Shown here: positions 1-11,060 of the stretch, piece by piece
Layout: the number at the start of each line of letters is the position of its first letter
How positions within the stretch are numbered: position 1 is the stretch's first letter
Source: Davidsoniella eucalypti
Taxonomy: Eukaryota; Ascomycota; Sordariomycetes; Microascales; Ceratocystidaceae
Direction: 5' to 3'
DNA: 64,000 bases
Assembly (NCBI GenBank): GCA_004009845.1
Contig: RMBW01000055.1
Span: forward strand, 62,001 to 126,000
Program-made: the position numbers and the translations under genes
The notes under the pieces: generated by a model
Database searches by the model: none
What the model saw: the letters and a program-made list of their open reading frames with translations, nothing else
Told to the model about the DNA's origin: nothing

Positions 1-1454
1 GCTGTATTCATTTCGACAACCAGCGGGTCGTCCGCTTTGATTTGACCGCCTCCATTAGTGCATCCGCCGGGACATGCCATGACTTCAACATAGGCATATT
101 CCATGTTAGAACTGCCAGAAGAACCAACGGAGCGTGCCGGTCTCCGTGCCGAACCGAATGGCTTGCCGCCAGGCATCATGGATGGACGCGCTGGCTTCAG
201 CCGACGAACAAGATTCTGGATGTTGCGGAACCCGTAGTACCGTGCTGCGCGCATCAGGGGTTCCTTTTGGATAGGTGATACGACAGAGTATTCAACGACG
301 TCGACATTGCGGCCGCGTGTGGCGGAGATATAGGCGCCGGGGTTGGCGGCACAAACGGCCGAGAGAAGGAAGTATAAGTTTCCGCCTGATGGGCCGGCAA
401 CGCGGGCAGAGCGCATGGCGGGGTGTTTGCGGAAGAGGAACTGGCCGAGCTTAGCATCGGGGAATGCAGGCTGTGGCGCCAGCTCTGTAAGTGCTATTGG
501 TGAAGAAGATAGTAGGTCTATAGATCGAGCAGATGCAAGAGTGAGAATCTCGGTGGTGGTAATGACGCAATCGACGTCACGGACGCCTTTAGCCGGACGG
601 CCGTCTGGAGTGCTCCAGACGGAATCCGTGAGTTCTTCGCGAGATGCTTCTAGTTTCTTGTCATAGCATGGCATTACTGCCACATGGTATATTCTATTTG
701 GTGAGATTCCAAGTGTACGGCTAAGTGAAGTCTTAACAAGCGTTCCAAGGAGTGCTTGGGGTGATTTGACCTTTGAAAGATGCGGTAGGATGTGAGGGTG
801 TGTCTTTTCGGCGTAGCATACCCAGCCGGGGCAGGAGGCGGCTAGAGTTGGCTTTTTGCTAGAAGATGGAGATGAGGAGGGTGGTATCGAGGGAAGTATC
901 TCGTCCGTACCAAGTACTAGACAAGCCTCACGGGCAACGTTTGTATCGAGAACCCAGTTGAAGGCATTGCCATACTTTCCAGCCTGCGCCAAGCCGTTTC
1001 TAAACAACGACTCAATCACTGCTGCCGCTCTATCCTCGCTAACGCCTCTGCCCAGTGCCGCAGCCAGACTTGCTCTTGTCTGGGGCGCAACACTAGCAAC
1101 CAAGATCTTGGCATCAGGATTTTCTAACCCAGAAACCTTCCAGCAGCCATCTAGCTTAGAGGCCTTTAGGGTCGGTGCAGCATCCAGCACACTGAGAACT
1201 TCGGCATGGCTCTGGAGAGACACAAGTACAGCTTCAGCAGAGGTTACGCAACCAGAGCAGGCGAGACAGTCAGTCAGGGAGATCTGGGCTGGAGCAGCAG
1301 TTGATACGGCACCGGGCGTGCCATCGAAGACGACTTCTTGTTCGAGCGGAAAGGCGGGTTCTGGTATGGCGGGAAGAGTCTCGACGGGCTTGATGCAGGC
1401 GACTCCCGGGGTGATGAAGTCGTTGAGATCGTCGACAGAGAGAATGGCACTCAT
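1..1454 (-). CDS. NAR1: Cytosolic Fe-S assembly factor Nar1 (partial, C-terminus beyond window)
   Basis: Iron-hydrogenase-like protein of the cytosolic iron-sulfur assembly (CIA) machinery, which passes Fe-S clusters from the scaffold to target apoproteins. The minus frame is open without an intron from the ATG at 1454 to the window edge, 484 complete codons. Visible signatures are the N-terminal cluster ligands C20 and C63-x2-C66-x2-C69 (DCLACSGC), the ASCPGWVC block (C208, C213), and near the edge the family hallmark MACPGGCTNGGGQI (C461, C465). Family knowledge: these cysteines bind two 4Fe-4S clusters in Nar1/NARF proteins. The start is the first Met, giving MSAILSVDDLNDF, a typical fungal Nar1 N-terminus. 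The 3' end, including any C-terminal cysteine motif, lies outside the window. The gene is divergent from the membrane-protein gene starting at 2312. Confidence 0.95.
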   Translation of the reverse strand, partial: MSAILSVDDLNDFITPGVACIKPVETLPAIPEPAFPLEQEVVFDGTPGAVSTAAPAQISLTDCLACSGCVTSAEAVLVSLQSHAEVLSVLDAAPTLKASKLDGCWKVSGLENPDAKILVASVAPQTRASLAAALGRGVSEDRAAAVIESLFRNGLAQAGKYGNAFNWVLDTNVAREACLVLGTDEILPSIPPSSSPSSSKKPTLAASCPGWVCYAEKTHPHILPHLSKVKSPQALLGTLVKTSLSRTLGISPNRIYHVAVMPCYDKKLEASREELTDSVWSTPDGRPAKGVRDVDCVITTTEILTLASARSIDLLSSSPIALTELAPQPAFPDAKLGQFLFRKHPAMRSARVAGPSGGNLYFLLSAVCAANPGAYISATRGRNVDVVEYSVVSPIQKEPLMRAARYYGFRNIQNLVRRLKPARPSMMPGGKPFGSARRPARSVGSSGSSNMEYAYVEVMACPGGCTNGGGQIKADDPLVVEMNT

Positions 1455-2311
1455 GATGGGAAATCCCAGATGAATATATAGAAAGGCAAAGACAACCCAG
1501 AAATAACAGAGATTGGTTTTAAGATAGGTCGGCACCGGCGAGGGTTTCCCGATATAGTAACAAGAGAGAGGTGAAATCTGGGTTCGGCCGCTTATCGTAT
1601 TGTGCGATTTCGATATGATGTCAGAGGGTTTGGCGCAGATTTCTATTTGCGGATTGTTGTTCTCGAGATAGAGAAAGAATACTTTGTTAATCTGGTCTAG
1701 ATAAGGAAAATAAAAAATGAATTTGTTATTGAATATAAAAGAGGAACAGAAGGAAAAAAACCGAAACTTGGACACAATGTCTTCCGCCACCAAAGCAGCA
1801 ACTTCTACAAGTGCTTGGAAATCAGAATTAGAAGCTGCCAACTACCTTATCGTGAATTCACAAATACTATACAAATTATTAATACGGCTTATAGAGCATA
1901 TGAAAAACTGTATGTACCAGTCATAGAGGGGCATTTCACAGCGAATTACAGGCGATTTCATAAAGAGTTAAACAACACTTTTAATCCTTGGATTATTGTC
2001 AAAATTTCAAATGCGATGTCGGCCACTGGTCCGTTTGATGCTTAGGATTGAGGCGGCTCCACATCTAAAAAACTTAAGGGTTAACGACGGCGATTACCAG
2101 AGGCTAAAATGATGACGACTATGAAAGGATAGCAGACTGAATTCAACTTACAAAAAAAGAAGTCTTATTAAACGATTCGTATCCATGTTTTTTTTGTTTG
2201 CTTATCTACGAGCGGGAAATAAAACAGAGCCGATTTCACGATAAGGCAATCGCAGAGTTACAGACCATCATACCAAAGCCGACTTCAACTTCCCAAACTT
2301 GAACTATAACG
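1455..2311. promoter_or_regulatory. Divergent intergenic region, NAR1 / gene at 2312
   Basis: Shared upstream region of two divergent genes. From about 1680 it becomes AT-rich. A short open frame (ATG at 1777, 49 codons) overlaps another open frame (1815-2045). Neither matches a family I know and both look composition-driven. No clear core promoter element could be assigned. Confidence 0.4.
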
Positions 2312-2999
2312 ATGGATGTACGTCATGTGATGTGTCCGATTCTCACTTCATTTCTCATCGCTAACCGTATCTACACACTAGAGTATCCAGTATTACTGTT
2401 TTGCCAGCTTTGCCTGGCTCGGAATCCAAGCCGGGCCACTGGTTCTCTTCCCTAAATTCGTTCTTTCGTTGCTTCGTGACCAGTACCAACAACCCGATAC
2501 AGATCTTGAAGTCTACTTTGCGCGTTCTCTGGGCTTTGCCTTGGCAACGCTTGCTGTTTTTCAGGTCACATTGTCTGGCGCAATTCCATTGACATCGTCG
2601 TTTTCCGATGGTGAGATATGTTCCACTTGCTCTTATCATGACTTCTAAATACAAAAAAAAAAAGCTGTCTTCTTATATGGTAGAAATGCCCACTAACATC
2701 TTGTAGCAGTCGCTGTATCCCCCTTCGTTGTGGCTACAATGTTGATATCGGCTTTGCATCACGCTTCAGTGGCTTCTTATTGTTATGGCCACTATACATA
2801 CACAAACCTAGTTGCTTTCGGGTTTGGCGGCTTCGTTAGTGCTGGTCTCGCTGTTATTGGTCTCGGCTGTTTTATGTTTGCTGGTGATACTAGCCAGGTA
2901 AGTAAGAATCTTCATTTGGACAAGACGACCAGTTCATTCCCATTCAAGAATACGCAGGCGTATCATGATAAAAAGAGAGAGATTAGAAAAGGACAATAG
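2312..2999 (+). CDS. Small four-helix integral membrane protein, conserved fungal family of unknown function
   Basis: Three coding exons: 2312-2317, 2382-2610 and 2707-2999, giving 175 aa (MDSIQYYCFASFAWLG... to ...KKREIRKGQ). Both introns have a donor (GTACGT, GTGAGA), a CTAAC-type branch point and an AG acceptor. The first coding exon is only ATG GAT. It is needed because the frame upstream of 2382 is closed by a stop at 2379-2381. The protein has about four hydrophobic segments and ends in a basic tail preceded by DKTTSSFPFKN. From memory, a TS-x-FPF-x-N type motif recurs in a fungal family annotated only as hypothetical membrane protein. No enzymatic residues are apparent. The acceptor of intron 2 is a TAGCAG tandem, so a one-residue variant is possible. 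It converges on the C2H2 gene. Confidence 0.75.
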
Positions 3000-3376
3000 T
3001 TGTCATATATAATAGGATGGCAAGGCAATGATCCTCGTAGCATATATGTATAACATAATTTGACATGACTGTATCATCGAAAATATATCCATGAAATACG
3101 TTAAACTGATATCAAGATTCAAGATACAATGTATAATTGTGGTATTGACAACGTTAAAGAGCATGAAGCCCGATGACCGTAATCATAAGGACAAGAAATC
3201 ATATAAAAAGAAGAACACCTAGAACCCTGCCCTCCCGATTAAAGTACAACCAACTGAGAAGAAAACGCAACCCTTAGACATAATAGACACAGACAAACGA
3301 ACCCAAAGCTTAGATATTAGAAGAAAAATATAAGAATCATCCAGGGAGGTAAGCAGTAAAGATGAAGAGGTTGACA
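3000..3376. other. Convergent 3' intergenic region
   Basis: AT-rich 3' flanks of the convergent genes ending at 2999 (+) and 3377 (-). No gene or clear element seen. Confidence 0.5.
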
Positions 3377-4761
3377 TCAAGCCTCGGATACCACTTCTTG
3401 AACCTTGGTAGACTCATTTGCTGGCTCGTCAATCTCCATTTCATCATCATTTTCCTGGTCATCATTTTGGACACTGGCCTTTGCACTTCCAGGTCGAAGT
3501 GTCACGGGAGCAGATTCATCATCATCGTCTTCGTCGCCAGTTGACAGGACGGAAATCTTTAGCTTAACCCGTTCGGGTTCAAGGGCTTTTTCAGCATCGC
3601 GTTTCTTCTTGGCCGCATTGATATCGGCCTCGGCTTTTGCTTCGGCAGCCAAAACTATCTTGCGACGTTCATACCATGCCTGCTCACTCTGGATTACTTG
3701 TGCTAGGAGTACTTCCTTGTCTAGCCATTCACGCTTGTACATCTCTTCCATGGCTTGTATCTCCTTCTGTAATTTTTCGCCTTCTTCCTCGGAGAATTTC
3801 AGCTGCAGTCGACAACGACGGAAGAGCTTGTCGAGAGGCATCTCGATTTCCTCTTTAGTGAAATTTTCTTCGGTAAGTTGATAGAGGTCGCCGTCGACGT
3901 CATCGAGAGAAAGCGTTTCGTCGACAGAGGCATCGTCGTTCGCTGCTGACGCAGACGAGTTTTTAAGAATGATTTTGGGCTTCCGACCGTTGGCGGCACT
4001 GGTTTGTTGGGATTTTGGTACGGGATCGCTAGGTCGTAGGTCTTCGGTTTGATGGACAGTACGCATGTGCTTGGCTAGAGCGTCCGATCGAGTGAAGGCC
4101 CGGTCACACTCTTTTGAGGTCTACTGGTTAGTCAAGATCCATTATAACGAAATGAGTAGTGGCACAAAGGTCACCTACCGGGAAGATAGCAGTAGAATGG
4201 CTTCTCACGGGTGTGACTGCGCATGTGGGCCTTCAAGGCATATCCTGACGCGTGAGACATTCCCTTTCTTGGGCACCCAGTCCACTCGCAAGTGTATTTG
4301 CGTTGGCGCCCCTCAATATGCTCGTTGTGAATGTGCTCAACGAGCTTGTCCATGTTGCCCTGGTGGCCTGCATTACAATCTTCCCAGGCGCAGGTCGAGA
4401 CTTGCTCGAGGAAGTCGTCGTCGTCAAAGCGAGTGTTTACTGGTGAGCTTGGGATATCGCCGTCTGTATCACTAGAGACGTCGGACATTCCGTCCAGGAA
4501 GTCAGGGCTATGTTCGTCATCGGCAAGAGTGTTTGGTGAGCGGGCGCTGATAGTAGTGTTGGCGTCGGCGCCAATTTCGGCTTTGATACGTTTGATCCTG
4601 CTAGGTCGCGAGGGCTCGCTATCAATGGGCGCAATGTCAGTGGCACGGCTTCCAGTATCGCTTTCATCGGCGTCAGAGAGGGCTTCAGAAAGCGAAGTTC
4701 CTGGTGAATGTGCCACGACGGGATCGGTGTCGTCTTGTGGTGTTGACATTCTGCTAGGCAT
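3377..4761 (-). CDS. C2H2 zinc-finger protein, INO80-subunit-like
   Basis: Two exons, 4761-4179 and 4110-3377, giving 438 aa. The 68-nt intron (4111-4178) has donor GTAGGT and branch CTAAC, and its acceptor is placed so that the third finger reads FYCYLPECDRAFTRSDALAKHMRTVH. Finger 1 is CAWEDC...HIHNEH, finger 2 is CEWTGC...HMRSH. The N-terminal third is acidic and Ser-rich. After the fingers comes a long Glu/Lys/Arg-rich probable coiled coil (EEEGEKLQKEIQAMEEMYKREW) and an acidic tail. Fungal homologues with this finger block followed by a coiled coil are usually annotated only as C2H2 finger proteins; resemblance to the S. pombe INO80 subunit Iec1 is my inference. An in-frame ATG at 4863 would add 34 residues that look like leader sequence. 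ATGs at 4761 and 4749 are the likely starts. Confidence 0.82.
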
Positions 4762-5698
4762 AGAGGCAATATGTGGGACTCGAGCTGGACAATGAGATGA
4801 AAATGGGTATATATTGGATTTTAAAGCGTCGGGCAGATTTTTTGTGATGCAGGATATCTGCACAGCGGCTGGTGATATTTCTTAGATGAAAAGATCGGAA
4901 TTAGCTTTGGCAAGGCTTCGATCGCGAATCGCTAAAAAGATTGGGAGAAGCGATCGAATGCACGCAAGCTCAAAGTTTGTGTAAGGTAACGCCGACAAAA
5001 AGAAAAAAGAAAAATACAAAAATCAGCGGCTTATAATTGACCTAAAGAAAGCATTAAAAGAGAAGAAAAGCCCGTTGGCAATAGATAGACGTGGAAAATA
5101 CAGGAAATCCGGCTGATATAGTTGTTACAGTCGTGATAATAATTGTGTAAGAATGATAACTAATGTTTGTACAACTGGTGCTTGGTCAGGAACGGATAAT
5201 GTATTCTGCATAAGGCAATTGAAAGAGACTACGTCACGTGAAGCTGAGCTCTAACCCAGAACTAGGGTTGGCTAGCGTGGTTGCTGTACTAGACGAACCT
5301 TGAAAAGAAAAAAAGGTTAGAGCCCCTCCCCCCACCAGCGCAATGCTGTTGACTAAAGCAAGACAGCTAGTTAACCAAAACATAGGAATAACACGGATAC
5401 GCTGCCCTTTTTTAGGCTAGTAGAAATAAAGCTTCAGAGGGTCTTTCAGAGGGCTATCTTCTAGCCAAATTTCTCTCCTTTTCCTCTTCTGGTTCTTTGC
5501 CCACCCAAAAACTAAACGTTAAACAAATCCCAAAGTTTGCTTAAATCTTGCCTGACTCGTCTTGCAGTTCGTTCCGCCGCTCCTTGATCTATTTTTCTTC
5601 CCTTTTCTCTTCCGTGCCGTTCTTGTCCTCCCGGTCTGATATTCCCGTTTCTAGGCCCTGCTGATTACTCTTCATCTTAATACCATACACATCATATC
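4762..5698. promoter_or_regulatory. Divergent promoter region, C2H2 gene / RNA1
   Basis: About 940 bp between divergent starts. It holds a CACGTG E-box at 5235-5240 within TACGTCACGTGA, a possible bHLH (Cbf1/Pho4-type) or bZIP site. A pyrimidine-rich stretch (about 5470-5640) precedes the RNA1 start, as is common in fungal 5' leaders. Factor assignment is inference. Confidence 0.45.
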
Positions 5699-7122
5699 AT
5701 GTCCTCCAAGGTGTTTTCCCTCGAGGGCAAGGGCCTGAAGCTCGACTCTGCCGCTGACATCGAGCCGCATATTGCCCCTCTTCGTGAGATGGCCGATGTT
5801 GAAGAGGTCAAGTTGCTAGGAAACACCTTGGGTATCGATGCTTGCAAAGCCCTTGGTGAGGTCCTGGCCACCAAGAAGTCTCTGAAGGTGTGTTTATGCC
5901 TATTTTATCTGAGGCTACCCCTCCCCCCCCCCCATCATCACGCCTAGTTCCCGGTTTGATATAGAGCCTGTGCAACCCACGAGCCTCAAGTAGCAATCAT
6001 ATGTCTTTTTATCTCTACACACATATTACAAAGTGGTACCATTCGCCTGCTGACCACTAATACAATTTCTCTCTATAGTATGCCAACTTTGCCGACATCT
6101 TCACCGGCCGCCTACTGAGCGAGATTCCCGATGCGCTCTCGCACCTTTTGACCTCCGTGGTCAACCTGCCAAACCTGACCACTGTAGATCTCTCCGATAA
6201 CGCCTTCGGCATCAACACCCACGCGCCCCTGGTTGTATTCCTGGCCGATCACATCCCACTGCAGCACCTGTACCTAAACAACAACGGTCTAGGCCCGCAG
6301 TGCGGTACGCTGGTCGCCAATGCCCTGGTCAAGCTACACGCTAGGAAGATCGAGGCCCAGGAAGCTGGCCAGACCGTTCCCGACTTGGAGACTGTTATTT
6401 GCGGTCGCAACCGTCTAGAGAATGGCTCAATGGTCGCCTGGGCCAAGGCCTACACCCTGCACAACCGCGTGCGCGTCATCAAGATGGTGCAGAACGGCAT
6501 CCGCCCTAGCGGCCTGACTCATCTATTCACCTACGGTCTGAACCGCTGTACGCAGCTACGCGTTATCGACGTCCAGGATAACTCCTTCGCCATTGTCGGT
6601 GCTAAGGCTCTAGCCAATGCTATTGGCGGTTGGTCCCAGCTTAAGGAGCTCGCCGTCAACGATGGTTTCCTCAAGGCCATTGGTTCCGAGCTAGTCATCA
6701 AGGCGCTGGCTGCTACTGCCAACAAGAACCTAGTGACTCTGCGCATTCAGTACAACGACATGACTGCACAGGGTCTGGCCGCCATCGTAGAGGCTGCCAA
6801 GGTCCTACCTAACCTTCGCAAGGTCGATGTCAACGGTAACAAGTTCTCTGAGGAGGACCTATCAGTGACGGTGCTGAACGAGCTATTCGAGGAGCGCAAG
6901 GAGGCCAGCGACGAGAAGTTCATTGACGAGGATGCATGGGGTCTGGACGAGCTTGACGAGCTCGACGACGAGGACGACTCGGATGAAGAAGAGGAGGAAG
7001 AGGACCAGTACGACCCCTTGGTGACTGCTGAGGAGGCCGAGAAGCTTCTAGCTGATGTGGCACAAGAGGAAGACAAGGAAGTAGATGCACTTGCGTCTAA
7101 GCTGGATAAGACTGGCCTGTAA
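5699..7122 (+). CDS. RNA1: Ran GTPase-activating protein RanGAP (Rna1)
   Basis: Two exons, 5699-5887 and 6079-7122, giving 410 aa. The 191-nt intron has a GTGTGT donor and a CTCTATAG acceptor and contains a long C run near 5925. RanGAP stimulates GTP hydrolysis by Ran/Gsp1 on the cytoplasmic side of the nuclear envelope and so maintains the Ran gradient that drives nuclear transport. The protein is a leucine-rich-repeat array (NLTTVDLSDNAFG, HLYLNNNGLGP, LVTLRIQYNDMT, LRKVDVNGNKF) followed by a strongly acidic tail (DELDELDDEDDSDEEEEEED), both diagnostic. The DIFTGR segment joins across the splice and places an arginine at residue 74, matching the Arg74 known to be important in S. pombe Rna1. 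Length agrees with fungal RanGAPs. Confidence 0.97.
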
Positions 7123-8020
7123 ACAAGATACAACGAAAAAAAATGCCACCAGATCTATCTCACTTAGGCAACAATATATAATACGGAATGAAAAGAATAC
7201 CACGAGTTTATGACCTGATATCTATTTTTTTCATCATGAATTCATCTCAAGTTGATATATATCTGTATGTACTGAAGCAAATAAGTATATTTCTCCAGGG
7301 TTCTCTAAGTCTTTGTTAGTCAATAGGACATTCACATGCAATTTTCTTTTTTTTTTCTATCATAATATTTCCTTTTTTCTGTCTACCGGAATTTTGGGCT
7401 GCAGCAACACATACATTAAAAAACGCCAACTAATCCGTCAGATATGTAGTATAACTAGTCAACTATCTATAGTTAGTTAACTAACATTACAAATATCTTT
7501 CCCCACAAAAAGCATGTGAAAGTATCACCAGTACAAAAAACATGAAGGGCAAACTGTGATGGTCATGTGCCTGAGTTTTATAAGTACATGGTTTGTATAT
7601 TCATACGACACAATAATAGCAGTAGAAAGAGGAAATAAAAACATGTGTACTAACAAGAATATGCCCATGACCTAAATATAAGACTCGTAGACCGACTTAT
7701 AGCTACATACTTTACCTATTATAACCCTACTATAACCCTGATTGGTAGCATGTTTGATTAGTCCAATGAGCCAAGCAAGTTTGTCACAACTTGAATGTTC
7801 ACCACATGACCTTTTTGGTGTTGTGATTTCGATGTTGTGATTTCGTCTATAATAAACACAGAATCAATCAAATGACGGAGGAGTCACGCCGCTAGAAAAA
7901 AAAACAATATAAAGAAATTCTGTAGACATAATTTGTCCTGAAAATAAGACATGTTCTATACCATGTATCAAAGCTTTCACCTTGCATTACTATATCTATA
8001 TTGAATCACGGATCTTAAAC
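7123..8020. other. Intergenic region downstream of RNA1
   Basis: About 900 bp of AT-rich sequence with T runs and a telomere-like octamer TAACCCTA at 7722-7729, followed 3 nt later by TAACCCTG. No gene seen. Confidence 0.5.
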
Positions 8021-8533
8021 ATGCCTCAGATCATTCTCTCGTCGACGGAGTCCGTTCTCCAACTACTCTGGACAGTCGCGTTAGGCTACTACATTTTCCA
8101 AACGAGCATATTCTATCTATTCTCTTGTCTTTCGACCATATATCTCCTAACAATCCTCGGCCAATTCTATCGCTCCACAACACCATCTTCTTCTATTCTC
8201 ACCGATCAAGCCGTAGCAACTTCTCCCTCTTCGGGCAGTGCTTTCTCTGGGAGTGTCGGGATCGCGACTCTTGCCGGAATCTTTGCTACGCTTCTGACAC
8301 AGCATATCTTCAATGTTCCGCAACGCCTCCGTTGGAGACTTCTTATTGGTGCTACAACAGCCTCTTTGATGGCGATTGTATCGTGGGTTTGGACTGATAA
8401 GACAACATTCGGAAAGTTTGATATCTTCGTTCTAGCTGTTATGCCCACGGTATTCATCGCAAATACTGTTGTAGGTAAATGGTCGAAGACCCTCGTCGAT
8501 GAAAAGGGTCATTTGAAATCTTTATCTTTTTAG
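8021..8533 (+). CDS. Orphan multi-pass membrane protein, unrecognised
   Basis: Single-exon frame of 170 aa from the ATG at 8021 (MPQIILSSTESVLQLLW). The frame stays open 13 codons further upstream to 7982, but that stretch reads like leader. Hydrophobic segments lie at about residues 10-50 (one long or two short helices), 75-98 (GSVGIATLAGIFATLLTQ), 108-125 (LLIGATTASLMAIVSWVW) and 135-155 (IFVLAVMPTVFIANTVVG), with a short basic C-terminus. I recognise no family and no catalytic motif. The distribution of hydrophobic and polar residues favours a real gene over chance, but no homology supports it. It converges on the MFS transporter gene. Confidence 0.5.
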   Translation: MPQIILSSTESVLQLLWTVALGYYIFQTSIFYLFSCLSTIYLLTILGQFYRSTTPSSSILTDQAVATSPSSGSAFSGSVGIATLAGIFATLLTQHIFNVPQRLRWRLLIGATTASLMAIVSWVWTDKTTFGKFDIFVLAVMPTVFIANTVVGKWSKTLVDEKGHLKSLSF

Positions 8534-8834
8534 GAGGTGGATTTCTCTGATTGTTTTTTCTTCAGTTTACTTTTATACTTCTACATGGTTATATCGAATC
8601 CGTTTCTATTTATATATGTGCATTTCCATCATATACTCATTGCCTAAACTTTTAAACTATGTCCTACTTACTATAAATTTACCCTTAATATCTAGTTCCC
8701 ATCTGATAAGATAAGTTCTAGTATGTCACACGTAGAGCATGTGACAATGCTATACACAACATCGCCAACAACACGTATAGATGTTGTTCATTTTGTATCT
8801 TTGCTTGCTTGTTCATTCATTATTTTCCTTCCTT

Positions 8835-11060
8835 TTATACCTGCCCATCTACTTCTCTCTCGGCGTCATCTTGTCTAGCTTGTGATTCTTCAGCTTCATC
8901 TCCATCCAACAACGTGCTTCCAAGCGGAGGGAAGCTCGAGAACAACAAGACGCACGTGGCGAGAACAGCAATGGCCGCGTTACAATAAAATGTCATGTAC
9001 GAAGCGTTGCGAGACGCCAGTGCTGCGAAAGCATAGCCGAATAGACCCTGTGTAGCAAGGTTGGCCATATTTTCGACAAGAGTCACCGCATTCAGAGTAT
9101 CGGCTCGCTGTGACGGCGTGCACATGTCTGTGATGACACCCTTAGCTGCTGGAGCTGATCCGGAACCTAAAGGAATGAGGAGGGCAGCTATTTATATACT
9201 ATTAGTTGTGTTTCGTGAGCTAAAATGTATTTGATATACGACATACCAAGGTAAATGTGCCATTTTTGGGTAGCAAATGCCGTGAACATTGTGAGAGCAC
9301 CGTCAACAATGAGACTCCAGCGGAGGAACACTAGATCAAAAGATAGGTCCACTGGACTGTCATCGTGGTCACCGCTGGCCGGGTCATGCTCCGGTACCGG
9401 CGGCACCTCAACTTCGACGGCATTGGCCGGAATAACCTCGACTTCCTCGGGGTGTGTCGGCATGATCAGAGCGCTTGAGTCATTTTCGACAATTGTTGCT
9501 GCAGTGGCTGTAGCGTGGTATCCGGTAGGCGTCTGGCTTCCATTACGAGGAGTAGTACTTCCACTCAATAGGCTCTGTTCTTCTTGCTGTTGCCGAGACC
9601 CTAGAGTTGACTGAGCAAGCATCTTCTTGCGTGGCGAATACCGCTTACGGCCCCATGTGATGATACGGGGGAAAGCAAAAATCAAGAACAAGCTACGGAC
9701 GAAGCTAAACTCAGACATCATGAGACCGTTATCGGCTTGGGTGAATTCAAAAGCGGCCGTGGCATACATTTGTATGAGCAGCGGTGCATAGCCAGTGGCA
9801 ACAACGCCAGTGAAGATACCAGCACATAGGAAGATAACTCCGTAATGTTTGACGATGCGGCCGTTGGAAAGACGGGCAATTTGCGGCTTGAAGATACGAA
9901 GAGGCGCAAGAATACCGCTCTTCTGGTTTTCCTGTGCCCCGGACATGGACGCCGGACTAATGTAGGGAAGAGCGACGATAGCGTAAACGGATGCAGTCAA
10001 GAAAGAAACGAAAGCTACTTTGAAGGGCATTTGGATTCCGAAGATATCGCCGATTTGACCGCCAGCTGATGACAAAGAAGGGGAGACAGAGTTAGTTCTT
10101 GTTCACATAGTACACAACCTACAATACATAGATTGAAGTCAACTTACTGATGTAGCCTACCGACATGCCAAGCATGACGCATCCTTGTAGCTTGCCAAAG
10201 GTACCGGTTCTTCGGCTGGCAGCAACGACCTCTCCAATGATCACGTTGACAACAAGCCTATCATATATTAGAAAGATACAAGTAGGTGCGGTACTCGTTG
10301 AACTTACACATAGCCAGCAGGTCCTCCAAAGATGGTTACAACCTGGGTTGCTTGGATGATAGTCATGCCCAGCTTGCTGCCAGTGATGACGCCAGCAATT
10401 TGCATGAGAACGCGCATAGCAGGGACTGTGGTCTGGAAGATAAGCGTGGCTTTGGGGCCGATGCGCTTGATAAGCCAGCCACTGAAAAAGAGATTCATAA
10501 TTCCTAAGAGATGCCACGTCAGTACTAGATAGAGAGATACATACTTCTTGTGGTCTAAACCTTACCGCAGATGGTGGTGCTCATGCCAAGAATACTAAAC
10601 TGTTTGGCGGTTCCAGCAGCAACCTCGTTGATGCTACACCGATCGCCATCGCCGACGTATGGCGGATGAGTCTCATAGTACACGTCACATTCCATAAGGT
10701 GGAATACATAGAAAAGACTATATAGTCGTATATGCATGCCAGGTCAGCGAAGAGTTTACGTAGATCATAGACACAAATATAGAGAATAACGACTTACGGT
10801 ACTTGCGTAAAGCTAAATGACAGTGTAATCAAGAACCCAGCCAGCAAAATCCGAGTCTCTACGTCTAGTAATCGACTGAAAAACGATGCGATGCCACTGC
10901 CTGATGCATATTTGCCGTCGCCTTGCTTCGGAATAGAAGCGGCTGATGAACGCCGAGACGATGCCGGCGAGAGAGAGTCTCTTAGAGACCGAACACTAGG
11001 CGTCAACAACGGCGTAGATTCCGTCGGCAACTGCGGCGGTGGTGATGAAGACGAAGCCAT
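8835..11060 (-). CDS. Major facilitator superfamily transporter
   Basis: Six exons: 11060-10798, 10717-10566, 10503-10308, 10257-10148, 10065-9247 and 9187-8835, giving 630 aa. All junctions are GT-AG and every phase is consistent. The N-terminus is cytosolic and Ser/Pro-rich (MASSSSPPPQLPTESTPLL). The first helix ends FTQVPLFYVF. The next visible blocks are GIMNLFFSGWLIKRIGPK, resembling the MFS loop 2-3 motif, then FGGPAGYVLVVNVIIGEVVAASRRTGTFGKLQ and MSVGYITGGQIGDIFGIQMPFKV. A large hydrophilic central loop rich in Ser, Gln, Thr and Glu separates the two halves. The last helices include TPSQRADTLNAVTLVENMANLATQ. The arrangement resembles the TetA/SLC46-like fungal MFS group of drug or solute efflux carriers. 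The substrate cannot be predicted. No biosynthetic genes lie nearby. Confidence 0.88.

Noticed and set aside
1777..2045. Overlapping small frames MSSATKAATSTSAWK... and MEIRIRSCQLPYRE... upstream of the membrane-protein gene
   Set aside because: AT-rich, in different phases, no family; could be a gene relic but evidence is too thin to annotate.
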